A stretch of 11,256 nt of DNA, taken from positions 1 through 11,256 of the forward strand of contig CALMGA010000378.1 in the NCBI GenBank assembly GCA_937863205.1. Direction: 5' to 3'. Positions 1-8,865 of the stretch are shown in pieces; positions within the stretch are counted from its first letter, which is position 1, and the number at the start of each line of letters is the position of its first letter. The position numbers and the translations under genes are program-made. The notes below the pieces were generated by a model, which searched no databases, was not told where the DNA came from, and saw only the letters and a list, made by a program, of their open reading frames with translations. The stretch is from an uncultured Beijerinckiaceae bacterium (lineage in GTDB: Bacteria; Pseudomonadota; Alphaproteobacteria; Rhizobiales; Beijerinckiaceae).

Positions 1-1205
<1,205 letters not shown>

Positions 1206-1361
1206 CAGCCGGCCGGGCGGGAACGGGGCATCTTTCGTGTACTAGAACAAAAGCAGATCGAAGAAAAGCGACAGCGCGAACCTCGTGCGGCCGGCGCAGC
1301 GCGGCAATGCGACGGCCCGGCAACGGTTGGCGGCGAAGGGGCGGCGCGTTAGGTTCACTCC

Positions 1362-2585
1362 ATGCAAACGCCCACCGTCGTTCGGATCGCCCAGTCGATC
1401 GCAGAAGTCGATGCCGCGCAGTGGGATGCCTGCGCCAATCCCGCGCCCTCCACCGACCCCACGCCGTGCGCCCCGGCGACGGATGCGGGCGAACGCTTCA
1501 ACCCCTTCGTCACCCACGCCTTTCTGCAAGCGCTGGAAAGCTCCAAATCGGTCGGTGGACGCACGGGCTGGATGCCGACCCACGTTCTGGTGGAGAATGC
1601 CGCCGGACGACTGCAGGCGGTGGCGCCCTGCTACGTCAAGTCCCATTCGATGGGCGAGTACGTCTTCGACCACGCCTGGGCCGATGCCTATCAACGCTCC
1701 GGCCTGGACTATTACCCCAAGCTCCAGGTTTGCGTGCCCTTCACGCCGGCGACCGGCCGCCGCCTGCTGGTCGCCGCCGATGCCGAGCCGGCGGCGCTTG
1801 CCACGCTGATCGCCGGGTTGAAGGCGTGGCGCAAGAAGATCGAGGCATCCTCGCTCCACGTCACCTTCGCGACCAAGGCGGAATGGACGGCGATGGGCGA
1901 GGCCGGCTTCCTCCAGCGCACCGGGCAGCAGTTCCACTTCCTGAACGAGGGCTACGCCGACTTCCAGGGCTTCCTCGACAGCCTCGCCTCGCGCAAGCGC
2001 AAGATGATCCGCCGCGAGCGGCGCGACGCGCTCAGCCCCGGCATCACGATCGACTGCCTCACCGGCGAAACCCTCAAGCCCGAGCATTGGCGGGCGTTCT
2101 TCGACTTCTACACCGATACGGGCGCGCGCAAGTGGGGACGACCCTATCTCACCCGCGCCTTTTTCGAGACGGTGGGCCGCACCATGGCCGATCGCATCCT
2201 GCTGGTGATGGCCAAGCGCGGGGACCGCTACATCGCGGGCGCGATCAACTTCATCGGCGACGACGCGCTCTACGGCCGCAACTGGGGCGCCATCGAGGAG
2301 CACCCGTTCCTGCACTTCGAGGTGTGCTACTACCAGGCGATCGAATGGGCGATCGCCCACGGGCTGAAACGGGTCGAGGCCGGCGCGCAGGGCGAGCACA
2401 AGTTGGCGCGCGGCTACCGGGCGGTGCCGACCTATTCCGCCCACGAGATCCCCGACAAGCGCTTCGCCCGCGCCATCGACGATTATCTCGCCCGCGAGCG
2501 CGTCGCCATTGACGAAGCGATCGAGGAATACGGCGAACTCGCACCCTTCAAAAAGGGCGCGGGGTCCGGCATAGAGGGCGCATGA
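1362..2585 (+). CDS. FemAB-like GNAT-fold protein (DUF482 / COG3146 family)
   Basis: A 407-residue protein of the DUF482 family, sometimes labelled peptidogalycan biosynthesis/recognition. It is related in fold to FemAB and GNAT acyltransferases; no reaction is established for the family that I know of. Family landmarks are visible: NPFVTHAFLQALE at 47-59, YYPKLQVCVPFTP at 117-129, QFHFLNEGY at 190-198, a basic stretch RKRKMIRRERR at 211-221, and the C-terminal core YGRNWGA with FLHFEVCYYQ, then EAGAQGEHK at 339-347 and TYSAH at 357-361. No signal peptide or membrane segment is seen, so it is probably cytoplasmic. The ATG at 1362 follows an AGG at 1351-1353 and is the first gene of the rightward cluster. 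Its TGA overlaps the ATG of the next gene (ATGA at 2582-2585), which suggests translational coupling. Residues 27-45 look like a Pro/Ala/Asp-rich lineage-specific insertion. Confidence 0.9.
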   Translation: MQTPTVVRIAQSIAEVDAAQWDACANPAPSTDPTPCAPATDAGERFNPFVTHAFLQALESSKSVGGRTGWMPTHVLVENAAGRLQAVAPCYVKSHSMGEYVFDHAWADAYQRSGLDYYPKLQVCVPFTPATGRRLLVAADAEPAALATLIAGLKAWRKKIEASSLHVTFATKAEWTAMGEAGFLQRTGQQFHFLNEGYADFQGFLDSLASRKRKMIRRERRDALSPGITIDCLTGETLKPEHWRAFFDFYTDTGARKWGRPYLTRAFFETVGRTMADRILLVMAKRGDRYIAGAINFIGDDALYGRNWGAIEEHPFLHFEVCYYQAIEWAIAHGLKRVEAGAQGEHKLARGYRAVPTYSAHEIPDKRFARAIDDYLARERVAIDEAIEEYGELAPFKKGAGSGIEGA

Positions 2586-3037
2586 GCGTTCCCGCCCAAT
2601 CTTCCGCCGCTTACGACGACGGCAACGTCTTCGCCAGGATCCTGCGCGGCGAACTTCCGGCGCATAAGGTCTACGAGGACGACTTCGTGCTCGCCTTCAT
2701 GGACGTGATGCCGCAGGGCAAGGGCCACACCCTCGTGGTGCCAAAGGTCCGCGCCCGCACGTTGCTCGACATCGCGCCCGACCTGCTCGCGACGCTGATC
2801 ACCCGCGTGCAGGGCGTTGGCGCCGCAGTCAAGGCGGCGTTCGATGCCGACGGTCTGACCGTGTTCCAGTTCAACGAGGCGGCCGGCGGGCAGACCGTGT
2901 TCCACCTGCACTTCCACGTCGTGCCGCGCTTCACCGGCGTGCCGCTGCGCCCGCACGAAGGGGGGATGGCCGACGGCGCCGTGCTGGCCGAGCATGCCAC
3001 GCGCATCGCCGCCGCGCTCCGGGCCGCGGCGGGATAG
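2582..3037 (+). CDS. HIT-family (histidine triad) nucleotide hydrolase
   Basis: A 151-residue HIT protein. The family hydrolyses nucleoside phosphoramidates or dinucleoside polyphosphates using the middle/last His of the triad as nucleophile. The triad HLHFHVVPR is at residues 108-116, with catalytic H110 or H112. Upstream are the typical N-terminal fold elements: NVFARILRGELPAHKVYED at 15-33, FMDVMPQGKGHTLVVPK at 39-55, and FQFNEAAGGQTVFH leading into the triad. The length is normal for the Hint/HinT branch plus a short C-terminal tail. The start ATG overlaps the stop of the DUF482 gene by four bases and the HD-domain gene follows 8 nt after the stop, so it sits inside the cluster. The exact substrate cannot be read from sequence. 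Confidence 0.94.
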   Translation: MSVPAQSSAAYDDGNVFARILRGELPAHKVYEDDFVLAFMDVMPQGKGHTLVVPKVRARTLLDIAPDLLATLITRVQGVGAAVKAAFDADGLTVFQFNEAAGGQTVFHLHFHVVPRFTGVPLRPHEGGMADGAVLAEHATRIAAALRAAAG

Positions 3038-3045
3038 AGCGCCGC

Positions 3046-3672
3046 TTGCAGACGGCTCAGCGCGCCTGGGTGCGGCTGCCCTCGGGCAAGCGCCTCGACC
3101 TGCTCCACCCCACGCCCTTCGACTGGGACGACGCCGACCTCGCCGTCGGGCTCGCCCGCACCTACCGCTGGGGCGGCCATTCCGCTTGGCCGCTGCCGCT
3201 GTCGGTGGCGCAGCACTCGCTGATGGTGCTGGCGATGTTTCGCCAAAGAAGCCGCGGCGACGAACCGGCGGCGGAGCTGCGCGAGCTTCTCCACGATGCC
3301 GACGAGGGATTGCTCGGCTTCGACTGCATTTCCGTGCTCAAGCCCTTCCTCGGCGACAGCTACCGGGCCCTGACCGCCGACCTGCAGCGGGCGGTCGGCC
3401 TGCGCTATCGCTTGAAGGGCTTCGATCCGGCGGAAGCACGGGCGCACAAGCGCGCCGACCGCATCGCCGCCGCGTCCGAAGCGCTGCACGTCGTGGGCTG
3501 GACGCGCGAGGAAGTGCGCAGCACCCTGCGCATTCCCTACGAGCCGCTCGGCGCCGATCCCCTCGCCCCGCTCTTTGGCGGTACGCCCTGGGAGCCGTGG
3601 CCGCCGACGCTGGCCGCCGAGCGCTTCCTCGCCGAATTGCAGGCGCTGACGCGCGAAGATGCCCTCGACTGA
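3046..3672 (+). CDS. HD-domain phosphohydrolase, YfbR-like
   Basis: A 208-residue HD-superfamily metal-dependent phosphohydrolase, closest in layout to YfbR-type 5'-deoxynucleotidases. The metal ligand set is readable: H57 in SVAQHSLMV, H83-D84 in ELLHDADEG, and D138 in KRADRIAAASE. The pattern LAVGLARTYRWGGHS (32-46) before the first His matches the family's substrate-side segment. The start is a TTG at 3046, chosen because it lies 8 nt after the HIT stop and gives the family-like opening (RAWVRLPSGKRLDLLHPTPF). No ATG or GTG is available nearby in frame, and the Shine-Dalgarno is weak (GGGATAGAG). The two upstream and two downstream neighbours run the same way. A role in nucleotide salvage or clean-up is the likely guess; the substrate is unknown. 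Confidence 0.85.
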   Translation: MQTAQRAWVRLPSGKRLDLLHPTPFDWDDADLAVGLARTYRWGGHSAWPLPLSVAQHSLMVLAMFRQRSRGDEPAAELRELLHDADEGLLGFDCISVLKPFLGDSYRALTADLQRAVGLRYRLKGFDPAEARAHKRADRIAAASEALHVVGWTREEVRSTLRIPYEPLGADPLAPLFGGTPWEPWPPTLAAERFLAELQALTREDALD

Positions 3673-3758
3673 CGCCTTTGAGCCAACACCTTGGGACCGC
3701 GCGACGCTTGAACCCGCGACCCGGCTGTGACACCAAACCGGGCACCACGAGGCTCCGC

Positions 3759-4271
3759 TTGTCCCGCATCCACGTCTGTCCGCTATCGAAGATTCCCGAG
3801 GTCGTGCGCTCCAGCGGCGCACGCACGATGGTGACGCTCATCAACGAGGGAACGGAGGTGATCCGCCCGCGCGAGATCCCCGATCAACGTCACCTGTTCG
3901 TGGCGATGTCCGACATCACCCTCGCCGTCGACGGAGAGATCCTGCCGCGCGACACGCACGTCGAGACCGTCCTGGCGTTCGTGCGGGCGTGGGACCGCGC
4001 CGCGCCTCTCGTGATCCACTGCTACGCCGGCGTCAGCCGATCCACCGCCGCCGCCTTCATCACCGCCTGCGCCCTCGACGCAAGCCGGAGCGAGCGCGGC
4101 ATCGCTGACGAGATCCGCGCCCGCTCGCCGACCGCGACGCCCAATCGCCTGATGGTTGAGATCGCCGACCGCCTGCTCGGCCGCGAGGGCCGGATGATCG
4201 AGGCGGTGGCGGCGATCGGACGCGGCCGCGAGTGTTTCGAGGGCGAACCCTTCACGCTGGAGATCGCCTGA
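3759..4271 (+). CDS. Cys-based tyrosine/dual-specificity-type phosphatase (COG5350-like)
   Basis: A 170-residue predicted protein tyrosine phosphatase. The P-loop [10 protein letters not shown] is at 87-96, with nucleophile C88 and phosphate-binding R94; this is the HC(X5)R(S/T) signature. D52 in the segment FVAMSDI is a candidate general acid. The second half ([18 protein letters not shown], 123-140) is typical of this alphaproteobacterial group. The TTG at 3759-3761 is taken as start because it gives the family's opening ([15 protein letters not shown]). The open frame continues far upstream without a plausible start and there overlaps the HD gene in another frame. An internal ATG at 3829 would delete the first beta strand. 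It lies 86 nt after the HD gene and 1 nt before xseB. The physiological substrate is unknown; protein, inositol phosphate or nucleotide substrates are all possible. Confidence 0.85.
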   Translation: MSRIHVCPLSKIPEVVRSSGARTMVTLINEGTEVIRPREIPDQRHLFVAMSDITLAVDGEILPRDTHVETVLAFVRAWDRAAPLVIHCYAGVSRSTAAAFITACALDASRSERGIADEIRARSPTATPNRLMVEIADRLLGREGRMIEAVAAIGRGRECFEGEPFTLEIA

Positions 4272-4272
4272 G

Positions 4273-4590
4273 ATGCCGCAGCGTTCCCCCTCCCTCAACG
4301 GACACGACGGCCTGCGCGAAACTCAGGGCGACACGCCGGCCGAATCAACTCCCGCGACAATCGCCGGCATGCCGTTCGAAGCCGCCATGAAGGAGTTGGA
4401 GGCGATCGTTGAGCGCCTGGAGAAAGGGCAGGTCGCCCTTGAAGAGTCGATCGCGATCTACGAGCGCGGCGAGGCCCTGAAAACGCACTGCGATGCGCTT
4501 TTGAAAAATGCCGAGGCCCGAATCGAGAAGATCACACTTTCGCGTGACGGGCGGCCGACCGGCACGGTGCCGCTCGACGAAACAATCTGA
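4273..4590 (+). CDS. xseB: Exodeoxyribonuclease VII small subunit
   Basis: XseB is the small subunit of ExoVII, which with XseA degrades single-stranded DNA from both ends in the cytoplasm. The protein has 105 residues; the first ~33 are a variable hydrophilic tail. The family core follows: [19 protein letters not shown] at about 34-53, then [18 protein letters not shown] and [12 protein letters not shown], which form the two-helix hairpin of the family. The ATG at 4273 lies one base after the phosphatase stop, so the gene is probably co-transcribed and possibly coupled to it. It is the last gene of the rightward cluster and the next gene is convergent. XseA is not in this window. Confidence 0.95.
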   Translation: MPQRSPSLNGHDGLRETQGDTPAESTPATIAGMPFEAAMKELEAIVERLEKGQVALEESIAIYERGEALKTHCDALLKNAEARIEKITLSRDGRPTGTVPLDETI

Positions 4591-4597
4591 CACCCTG

Positions 4598-4645
4598 CCC
4601 GGTAAAGAACGCCCGGCGAGCCGCCAGAGGGCGCGTCTCACCGGG
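4598..4645. terminator. Possible bidirectional hairpin between xseB and the DUF3072 gene
   Basis: The 81-nt space between two convergent stops holds nested inverted repeats: an outer CCCGGT (4598-4603) with ACCGGG (4640-4645), and an inner CGCCC (4610-4614) with GGGCG (4629-4633). There is no U-run on either strand, so intrinsic termination is uncertain. The placement between converging genes is the main support. Confidence 0.3.
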
Positions 4646-4671
4646 AACCGGAGCTGCAGGTTAAGTGCGCC

Positions 4672-4914
4672 TCAGCCTTTCGCCAGCCCTGCCTCCTTGC
4701 GCAACTCGTCGATGCGTTTTGACGCGTCGCCCTTGTTGAGGCTCTCGTCGAAGGCTTCGCCGGTCTGCTCGGTCAGCGTCTTGAGGTAGGACGCCTGCGC
4801 GCCGGTCATCGGCTCGCCGCCGGTGGTCCAGTCGCTCGGGTCCTTGATCGCGTTCGAATTCGGCGCCGGATCCGTCTTCGGATTGTGGTCGGTCTTATCC
4901 TGCTTGTCAGCCAT
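4672..4914 (-). CDS. DUF3072 small hydrophilic protein
   Basis: An 80-residue, highly charged, cysteine-free protein. The N-terminal 30 residues are low-complexity (Asp/Lys/Asn/Pro). The rest matches the DUF3072 pattern: DWTTGGEPMTGAQASYLKTL at 28-47 and ASKRIDELRKEAGL at 64-77. No function is known for the family to my knowledge. There is no signal peptide or membrane segment. The start is well supported: GAGGAG (4921-4926, minus strand) lies 6 nt before the ATG. The gene is 63 nt downstream of glyS on the same strand and convergent with xseB. It could be read through from glyS or have its own promoter in that short gap. Confidence 0.85.
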   Translation of the reverse strand: MADKQDKTDHNPKTDPAPNSNAIKDPSDWTTGGEPMTGAQASYLKTLTEQTGEAFDESLNKGDASKRIDELRKEAGLAKG

Positions 4915-4952
4915 ATCGGTCTCCTCGTTCTGGCAATGTTCCAGATCGCGGG

Positions 4953-4969
4953 AGGTTGCGTCGCGACCT
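4953..4969 (-). terminator. Small hairpin after glyS
   Basis: A 7-bp stem with one wobble pair and a 3-nt loop (AGGTCGC / GAC / GCAACCT on the minus strand) lies 9 nt beyond the glyS stop and before the DUF3072 Shine-Dalgarno. It lacks a U-run, so it may be an RNA processing or stabilising element rather than a terminator, or chance. Confidence 0.2.
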
Positions 4970-4977
4970 GTGGATGA

Positions 4978-7098
4978 TCAGCCACCGATCCTGGCGAAGT
5001 CGGCGACGGCGTGCACGGCGGCGCGGAAACCGTTGAGCAGGCGGAGGCGATTCAAGCGCAGGGCCGGGTCGGCGGCGTTGACCGTGACCTGCTCGAAGAA
5101 GACGTCGACCGGCTCGCGCAGGGTGGCGAGAACCCGCATCGCTTCCTCGAAATCTTCGCGGCGAACGGCCTCGGCGGCGTCCGGGGCGGCGGTGGACAGG
5201 CGCGCGGTCAGGGTCCGCTCGGCCGGATCGACCAGCTGGTCCGCGTCGAAGGCACCGGCGAACGATGCGGCCTCGCTTGGCGCCTTCTTCTCCTCGGCCT
5301 TCAGGATGTTGGCCGCGCGGCGGTAGCCGGCGAGCAGGTTGGCGCCCTCGTCCGAGCCGAGGAACCGCCCGAGCACGCCGACGCGGCGAACGACGAGAGT
5401 GAAGTCGTCGGAGCCGTGGCTGCCGAAGACGGCGTCGATGAGGTCGTGCCGCGCCTTGGTGACGCGCAGGTACACCTTGAGCCGGTCGGTGAAGAAGGCG
5501 AGCAGCGCGCGCAGCAGCGCCACCTTGTCCGCCTCCGCCATCGCCTCGAAGCGCTCGGCCCGCAGCAGCGCCATCGCACCGAGGTCGAGGAGAGGCAGGC
5601 GCAGGCCGTTCTCCAGGATCAGGCGGATCACGCCCAGCGCCGCGCGCCGCAGGGCGTAGGGATCCTTGCTGCCGGTCGGCGTTTCGCCGATCGCCCAGAA
5701 CCCGACCAGCGTGTCCATCTTGTCGGCCAGCGCCACCGCGATCGACACCGGCGCCTCCGGCACGCGGTCCGAGGGCCCCTGCGGGCGATAATGGTCCTCG
5801 CAGGCGGCGGCGACCGCCGGCGGCTCGCCCTGATGGTTGGCGTAGTATCGGCCCATCAGGCCCTGGAGCTCCGGGAACTCGCCGACCATTTCGCTGACGA
5901 GGTCGGCCTTGCACAGTTCACCGGCGCGCGCGGCCTCCTTCGGGTCGGCGCCGACGAGCGAGGCGATGTCGGCGGCGAGCTTGGTCAGGCGGCCGACCCG
6001 CTCGCCCTGGCTGCCGAGCTTGGCGTGGAACACGATCGCGTCGAGCTTGGGCAGCCGCGCGTCGAGGCTGACGGCGAGATCGGTCTCCCAGAAGAAGCGG
6101 GCATCGGAGAGCCGGGCGCGCACCACCTTGGCGTTGCCGGCGGTAATCGCCGCGCCGCCGTCGCTGGCCTCGATGTTGGCGACGAGCACGAAGCGGCTGG
6201 TGAGCTTGCCGGCGGCGTCGCGCAGCACGAAGCACTTCTGGTTGGCGCGGATCGTCGCCCGGATCACCTCGGGCGGGATGTCGAGGAAGGCCGCATCGAA
6301 TGCGCCCAGCAGCACCACCGGCCATTCCACCAGGCCGGCGACCTCGGCGAGCAGGCCCTCGTCCTCGACGAGGTCGAAGCCTTGCGCCTGCGCCAAGGTG
6401 CGGGCGTCATAGAGGATGATGTCGCGCCGCCGGGCGGGGTCGAGCACCACCCTGGCCCGTTCCAGCGCCGGCACGTAATCGTCGAAGCGGCGCACGGCCA
6501 AGGCGCCGGGGGCCATGAAGCGGTGGCCGCGCGTGGTGTTGCCGCTGCGGATCCCGCCGACGGAGAAGGGCACCACCTCCGGGTCCTCCGTTTCCGGCCC
6601 GAAGGTGGCGAGGATCGCGTGCAGCGGGCGCACCCAGCGCAGGCTGGACGGCGACGCCGAGGCCGCGCCCCAGCGCATCGACTTCGGCCAGGGAAACGCC
6701 TCCACTACGGCGGGCAGGATCTCGGCCAGCACGTCGAGGGTCGGCCGTCCCCGTCGCTCGATGACGGCAAGGTAGAAATCGCCCTTTTTGGGGTCGCGCT
6801 GCACGATCGCCCCCTCAAGCGAGGCGAGGCCGGCGCTTTTCAGGAAACCCGCGATCGCGGTTTCCGGCGCGCCGACCTTGGGTCCCTTGCGCTCCTCGCG
6901 CGCGGCGGGCTGCGCGGCCGGCAGGTCGGCGACGTGCAGGGCCAGCCGGCGCGGCGTGGCGAAGGCGGCGGCGCCGGCATAGGTCAGACCGCGCGCGACC
7001 AGCGCTTCGGTGACGAGGCGGCGCAGGTCGTCGCAGGCCTGCGCCTGCATGCGCGCCGGGATTTCTTCGCAGAACAGTTCGAGGAGAAGCTCGGGCAT
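4978..7098 (-). CDS. glyS: Glycyl-tRNA synthetase beta subunit
   Basis: The beta subunit of the bacterial alpha2beta2 glycyl-tRNA synthetase; it binds tRNA-Gly while the alpha subunit activates glycine. It has 706 residues, normal for the family. The start [17 protein letters not shown] at 1-17 is canonical, and an AAAGG lies upstream of the ATG. Conserved blocks include [10 protein letters not shown] at 285-294, [10 protein letters not shown] at 331-340, [12 protein letters not shown] at 357-368, the HD-like domain segment [17 protein letters not shown] at 397-413, [20 protein letters not shown] at 459-478, and the anticodon-binding (DALR-type) C terminus with YRRAANILK at 592-600 and FFEQVTVNA at 667-675. 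Its partner glyQ is on the same strand but 762 bp upstream, separated by an oppositely oriented gene, so glyS may need its own promoter in 7099-7249. Confidence 0.97.
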   Translation of the reverse strand: MPELLLELFCEEIPARMQAQACDDLRRLVTEALVARGLTYAGAAAFATPRRLALHVADLPAAQPAAREERKGPKVGAPETAIAGFLKSAGLASLEGAIVQRDPKKGDFYLAVIERRGRPTLDVLAEILPAVVEAFPWPKSMRWGAASASPSSLRWVRPLHAILATFGPETEDPEVVPFSVGGIRSGNTTRGHRFMAPGALAVRRFDDYVPALERARVVLDPARRRDIILYDARTLAQAQGFDLVEDEGLLAEVAGLVEWPVVLLGAFDAAFLDIPPEVIRATIRANQKCFVLRDAAGKLTSRFVLVANIEASDGGAAITAGNAKVVRARLSDARFFWETDLAVSLDARLPKLDAIVFHAKLGSQGERVGRLTKLAADIASLVGADPKEAARAGELCKADLVSEMVGEFPELQGLMGRYYANHQGEPPAVAAACEDHYRPQGPSDRVPEAPVSIAVALADKMDTLVGFWAIGETPTGSKDPYALRRAALGVIRLILENGLRLPLLDLGAMALLRAERFEAMAEADKVALLRALLAFFTDRLKVYLRVTKARHDLIDAVFGSHGSDDFTLVVRRVGVLGRFLGSDEGANLLAGYRRAANILKAEEKKAPSEAASFAGAFDADQLVDPAERTLTARLSTAAPDAAEAVRREDFEEAMRVLATLREPVDVFFEQVTVNAADPALRLNRLRLLNGFRAAVHAVADFARIGG

Positions 7099-7249
7099 CG
7101 AGACCTTTGGTCGCCGAACTGGCGCGGCGAGGGTTTAGCGCGAACAAGCCCGTGTCGTCACCGGCCGTCTCAACCATGATCGGAGATTGAGCGATGCGGG
7201 CTCATCCGCGCGCCCGGCGTCGGTGTTATCGCTCCAGCAACCGTAACGC

Positions 7250-7879
7250 GTGGATCCGATTGATGCCGAGCAGACCTCAATGCCGGACGTGAGCGGAGGC
7301 GGCACGGCCCCGCGATGGCTGGCCACGCTAAGCCTGATCCTGTCGGTTGCCGCCGTCTTCCTGAGCGGCGCGCAGGCATACATCTATTCCGGGCAGCTTG
7401 GGATCAACGAGGATTTCGCACATCGGCAGCTGCGCGCCTATGTCGGCAGCGAATCCGTGCAGCTCACAGCCTTCACAGCGCCCAACCGGTTCACCCTGTC
7501 GCACAACATGCGGAATTTCGGGTCGACCCCGGCCAACCGATTGAACTACGGCTGGGCCAGCCGGAACGATGCGCCAAGCGAGAACGGCTCCTATCCGACC
7601 GTGATCACGGCGCTGGATACAGCCAACGGCGCATCGGTGCTGCCCCAGGCCAGCGCCAGCTACACCGACCAGCTCAGCCTCGACCCCGACGCGGTCGCCG
7701 ATTTCGCCGGCAACAAGAAGGTGATGACCTACTACGGGGTGGTACACTACGTCGACGTCTTCGGCGCGGCGCAGATCAGCCATTTCTGCTACGTCGTGAC
7801 CGGGGACATGGTCGCCGCCTTCCGCAAGGGCGGTGCGACCTACGCAACGAAGTGCTCGAACTACAACGACGGAACGTGA
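7250..7879 (+). CDS. Membrane-anchored protein of unknown function
   Basis: I cannot name this 209-residue protein. One hydrophobic segment at about 23-43 ([20 protein letters not shown]) is flanked by positive residues and makes a signal anchor. It is followed by a probable extracytoplasmic domain with QLRAYVG at 60-66, [13 protein letters not shown] at 89-101 and two cysteines, C180 and C202 (HFCYVV, KCSNYN), that could form a disulfide. The combination of one TM helix, a RAYVG strand, NxGxTPA and a cysteine-containing tail resembles a scattered class of uncharacterised proteobacterial membrane proteins. The start could be GTG 7250 or ATG 7280; neither has a strong Shine-Dalgarno and both keep the TM segment. 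It is the only rightward gene between xseB and narK, lies between glyS and glyQ, and overlaps the glyQ 3' end by 19 bp. Confidence 0.75.
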   Translation: MDPIDAEQTSMPDVSGGGTAPRWLATLSLILSVAAVFLSGAQAYIYSGQLGINEDFAHRQLRAYVGSESVQLTAFTAPNRFTLSHNMRNFGSTPANRLNYGWASRNDAPSENGSYPTVITALDTANGASVLPQASASYTDQLSLDPDAVADFAGNKKVMTYYGVVHYVDVFGAAQISHFCYVVTGDMVAAFRKGGATYATKCSNYNDGT

Positions 7880-8814
7880 GGGTGGCTCAGGCCCGAGCCG
7901 GAACCGCCCGCCTCGGTTCGCATCCATGCCGCGCCGCAGGCCTTCGCCAGTTCACGCACGCGCCCGATGTAGCTCTGCCGCTCCGTGACGGAGATCACCC
8001 CGCGCGCGTCGAGCAGGTTGAAGGCGTGGGACGCCTTGATGCACTGATCGTAGGCCGGCAGAACGATCAGGGATTGCCCGTCCCGGTCCCCCTGCCGCAG
8101 CAGCGAGCGGCACTCGGCCTCGGCATCGGCGAAGTGGCGGAACAGCATGGCGGCATCCGATGCCTCGAAGTTGTGGCGAGAGTATTCCTGCTCGGCCTGC
8201 AGGAAAACGTCGCCGTAGGTGATCCTGTCCGCCCCTTCGCGCCCGTTGAAGTTCAGGTCGAAGATCGAATCGACACCCTGGACGTACATGGCCAAGCGTT
8301 CCAGCCCGTAGGTCAGCTCGCCCGAAACGGGGGCGCATTCGATGCCGGCGACCTGCTGGAAATAGGTGAACTGCGACACTTCCATCCCGTCGCACCAGCA
8401 CTCCCACCCCAAACCCCACGCTCCCAGCGTGGGGCTTTCCCAGTCGTCCTCGACGAAGCGGACGTCGTGCAGCGCGAGGTCGATGCCGATCGAAGCCAGC
8501 GAGCGCAGGTAAAGGTCCTGGAGGTCGGCTGGCGATGGCTTCACGATCACCTGGAACTGATAATAATGCTGCAGGCGGTTCGGATTGGCGCCGTATCGGC
8601 CGTCCTTGGGCCGACGGGAGGCCTGGACGTAGGCCGCCCGCCACGGCTTCGGTCCCAGCGCGCGCAGCGTGGTGGCGGGATGAAAGGTGCCGGCGCCGAC
8701 CTCCATGTCGTAGGGCTGCAGGATCACGCAGCCTTCCGCCGCCCAGAAGCGCTGCAGGGTCAGGATCAGGTCCTGAAAGGAACGCGTGGGATCGAAGGGC
8801 TCTGCGGCAGGCAT
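7861..8814 (-). CDS. glyQ: Glycyl-tRNA synthetase alpha subunit
   Basis: The catalytic alpha subunit (class II aaRS fold) that activates glycine with ATP. From the ATG at 8812-8814 the protein has 317 residues. Visible blocks are [18 protein letters not shown] at 12-29, [14 protein letters not shown] at 33-46, motif 2 region [10 protein letters not shown] at 66-75, [12 protein letters not shown] at 77-88, the conserved [11 protein letters not shown] at 128-138, and motif 3 [18 protein letters not shown] at 166-183. An in-frame TTG at 8850 would add 12 residues, but the ATG gives the usual distance to the first conserved helix. Relative to E. coli GlyQ as I remember it, VQP reads VQA (A65) and YGEN reads YGAN (A76). 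The C-terminal tail after AAWMRT is a Gly/Ser-rich extension overlapping the opposing gene. It lies 51 bp downstream of the nitrate-type regulator. Confidence 0.95.
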   Translation of the reverse strand: MPAAEPFDPTRSFQDLILTLQRFWAAEGCVILQPYDMEVGAGTFHPATTLRALGPKPWRAAYVQASRRPKDGRYGANPNRLQHYYQFQVIVKPSPADLQDLYLRSLASIGIDLALHDVRFVEDDWESPTLGAWGLGWECWCDGMEVSQFTYFQQVAGIECAPVSGELTYGLERLAMYVQGVDSIFDLNFNGREGADRITYGDVFLQAEQEYSRHNFEASDAAMLFRHFADAEAECRSLLRQGDRDGQSLIVLPAYDQCIKASHAFNLLDARGVISVTERQSYIGRVRELAKACGAAWMRTEAGGSGSGLSHPHVPSL

Positions 8815-8865
8815 GGCAGCAGGGCTAGGCGACTGCCCGCGCCCCGTCAACGGCCGGCCGATCGC

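Noticed and set aside
3700..3760. TTGAACCCGCGACC, reminiscent of a tRNA T-arm read in reverse
   Set aside because: The flanking arms do not pair into a T-stem and no acceptor, D or anticodon arms can be built around it.
5011..7179. 722-codon open frame on the plus strand
   Set aside because: It is the exact antisense of glyS, with Arg/Gly/Asp-rich low-complexity translation and no domain; a high-GC codon-bias shadow.
8414..8434. Perfect 9-bp stem with 3-nt loop (CCCCACGCT / AGCGTGGGG)
   Set aside because: It lies inside glyQ on the codons of the conserved PTLGAWG block, whose amino acids nearly force this symmetry; no U-run or regulatory context.
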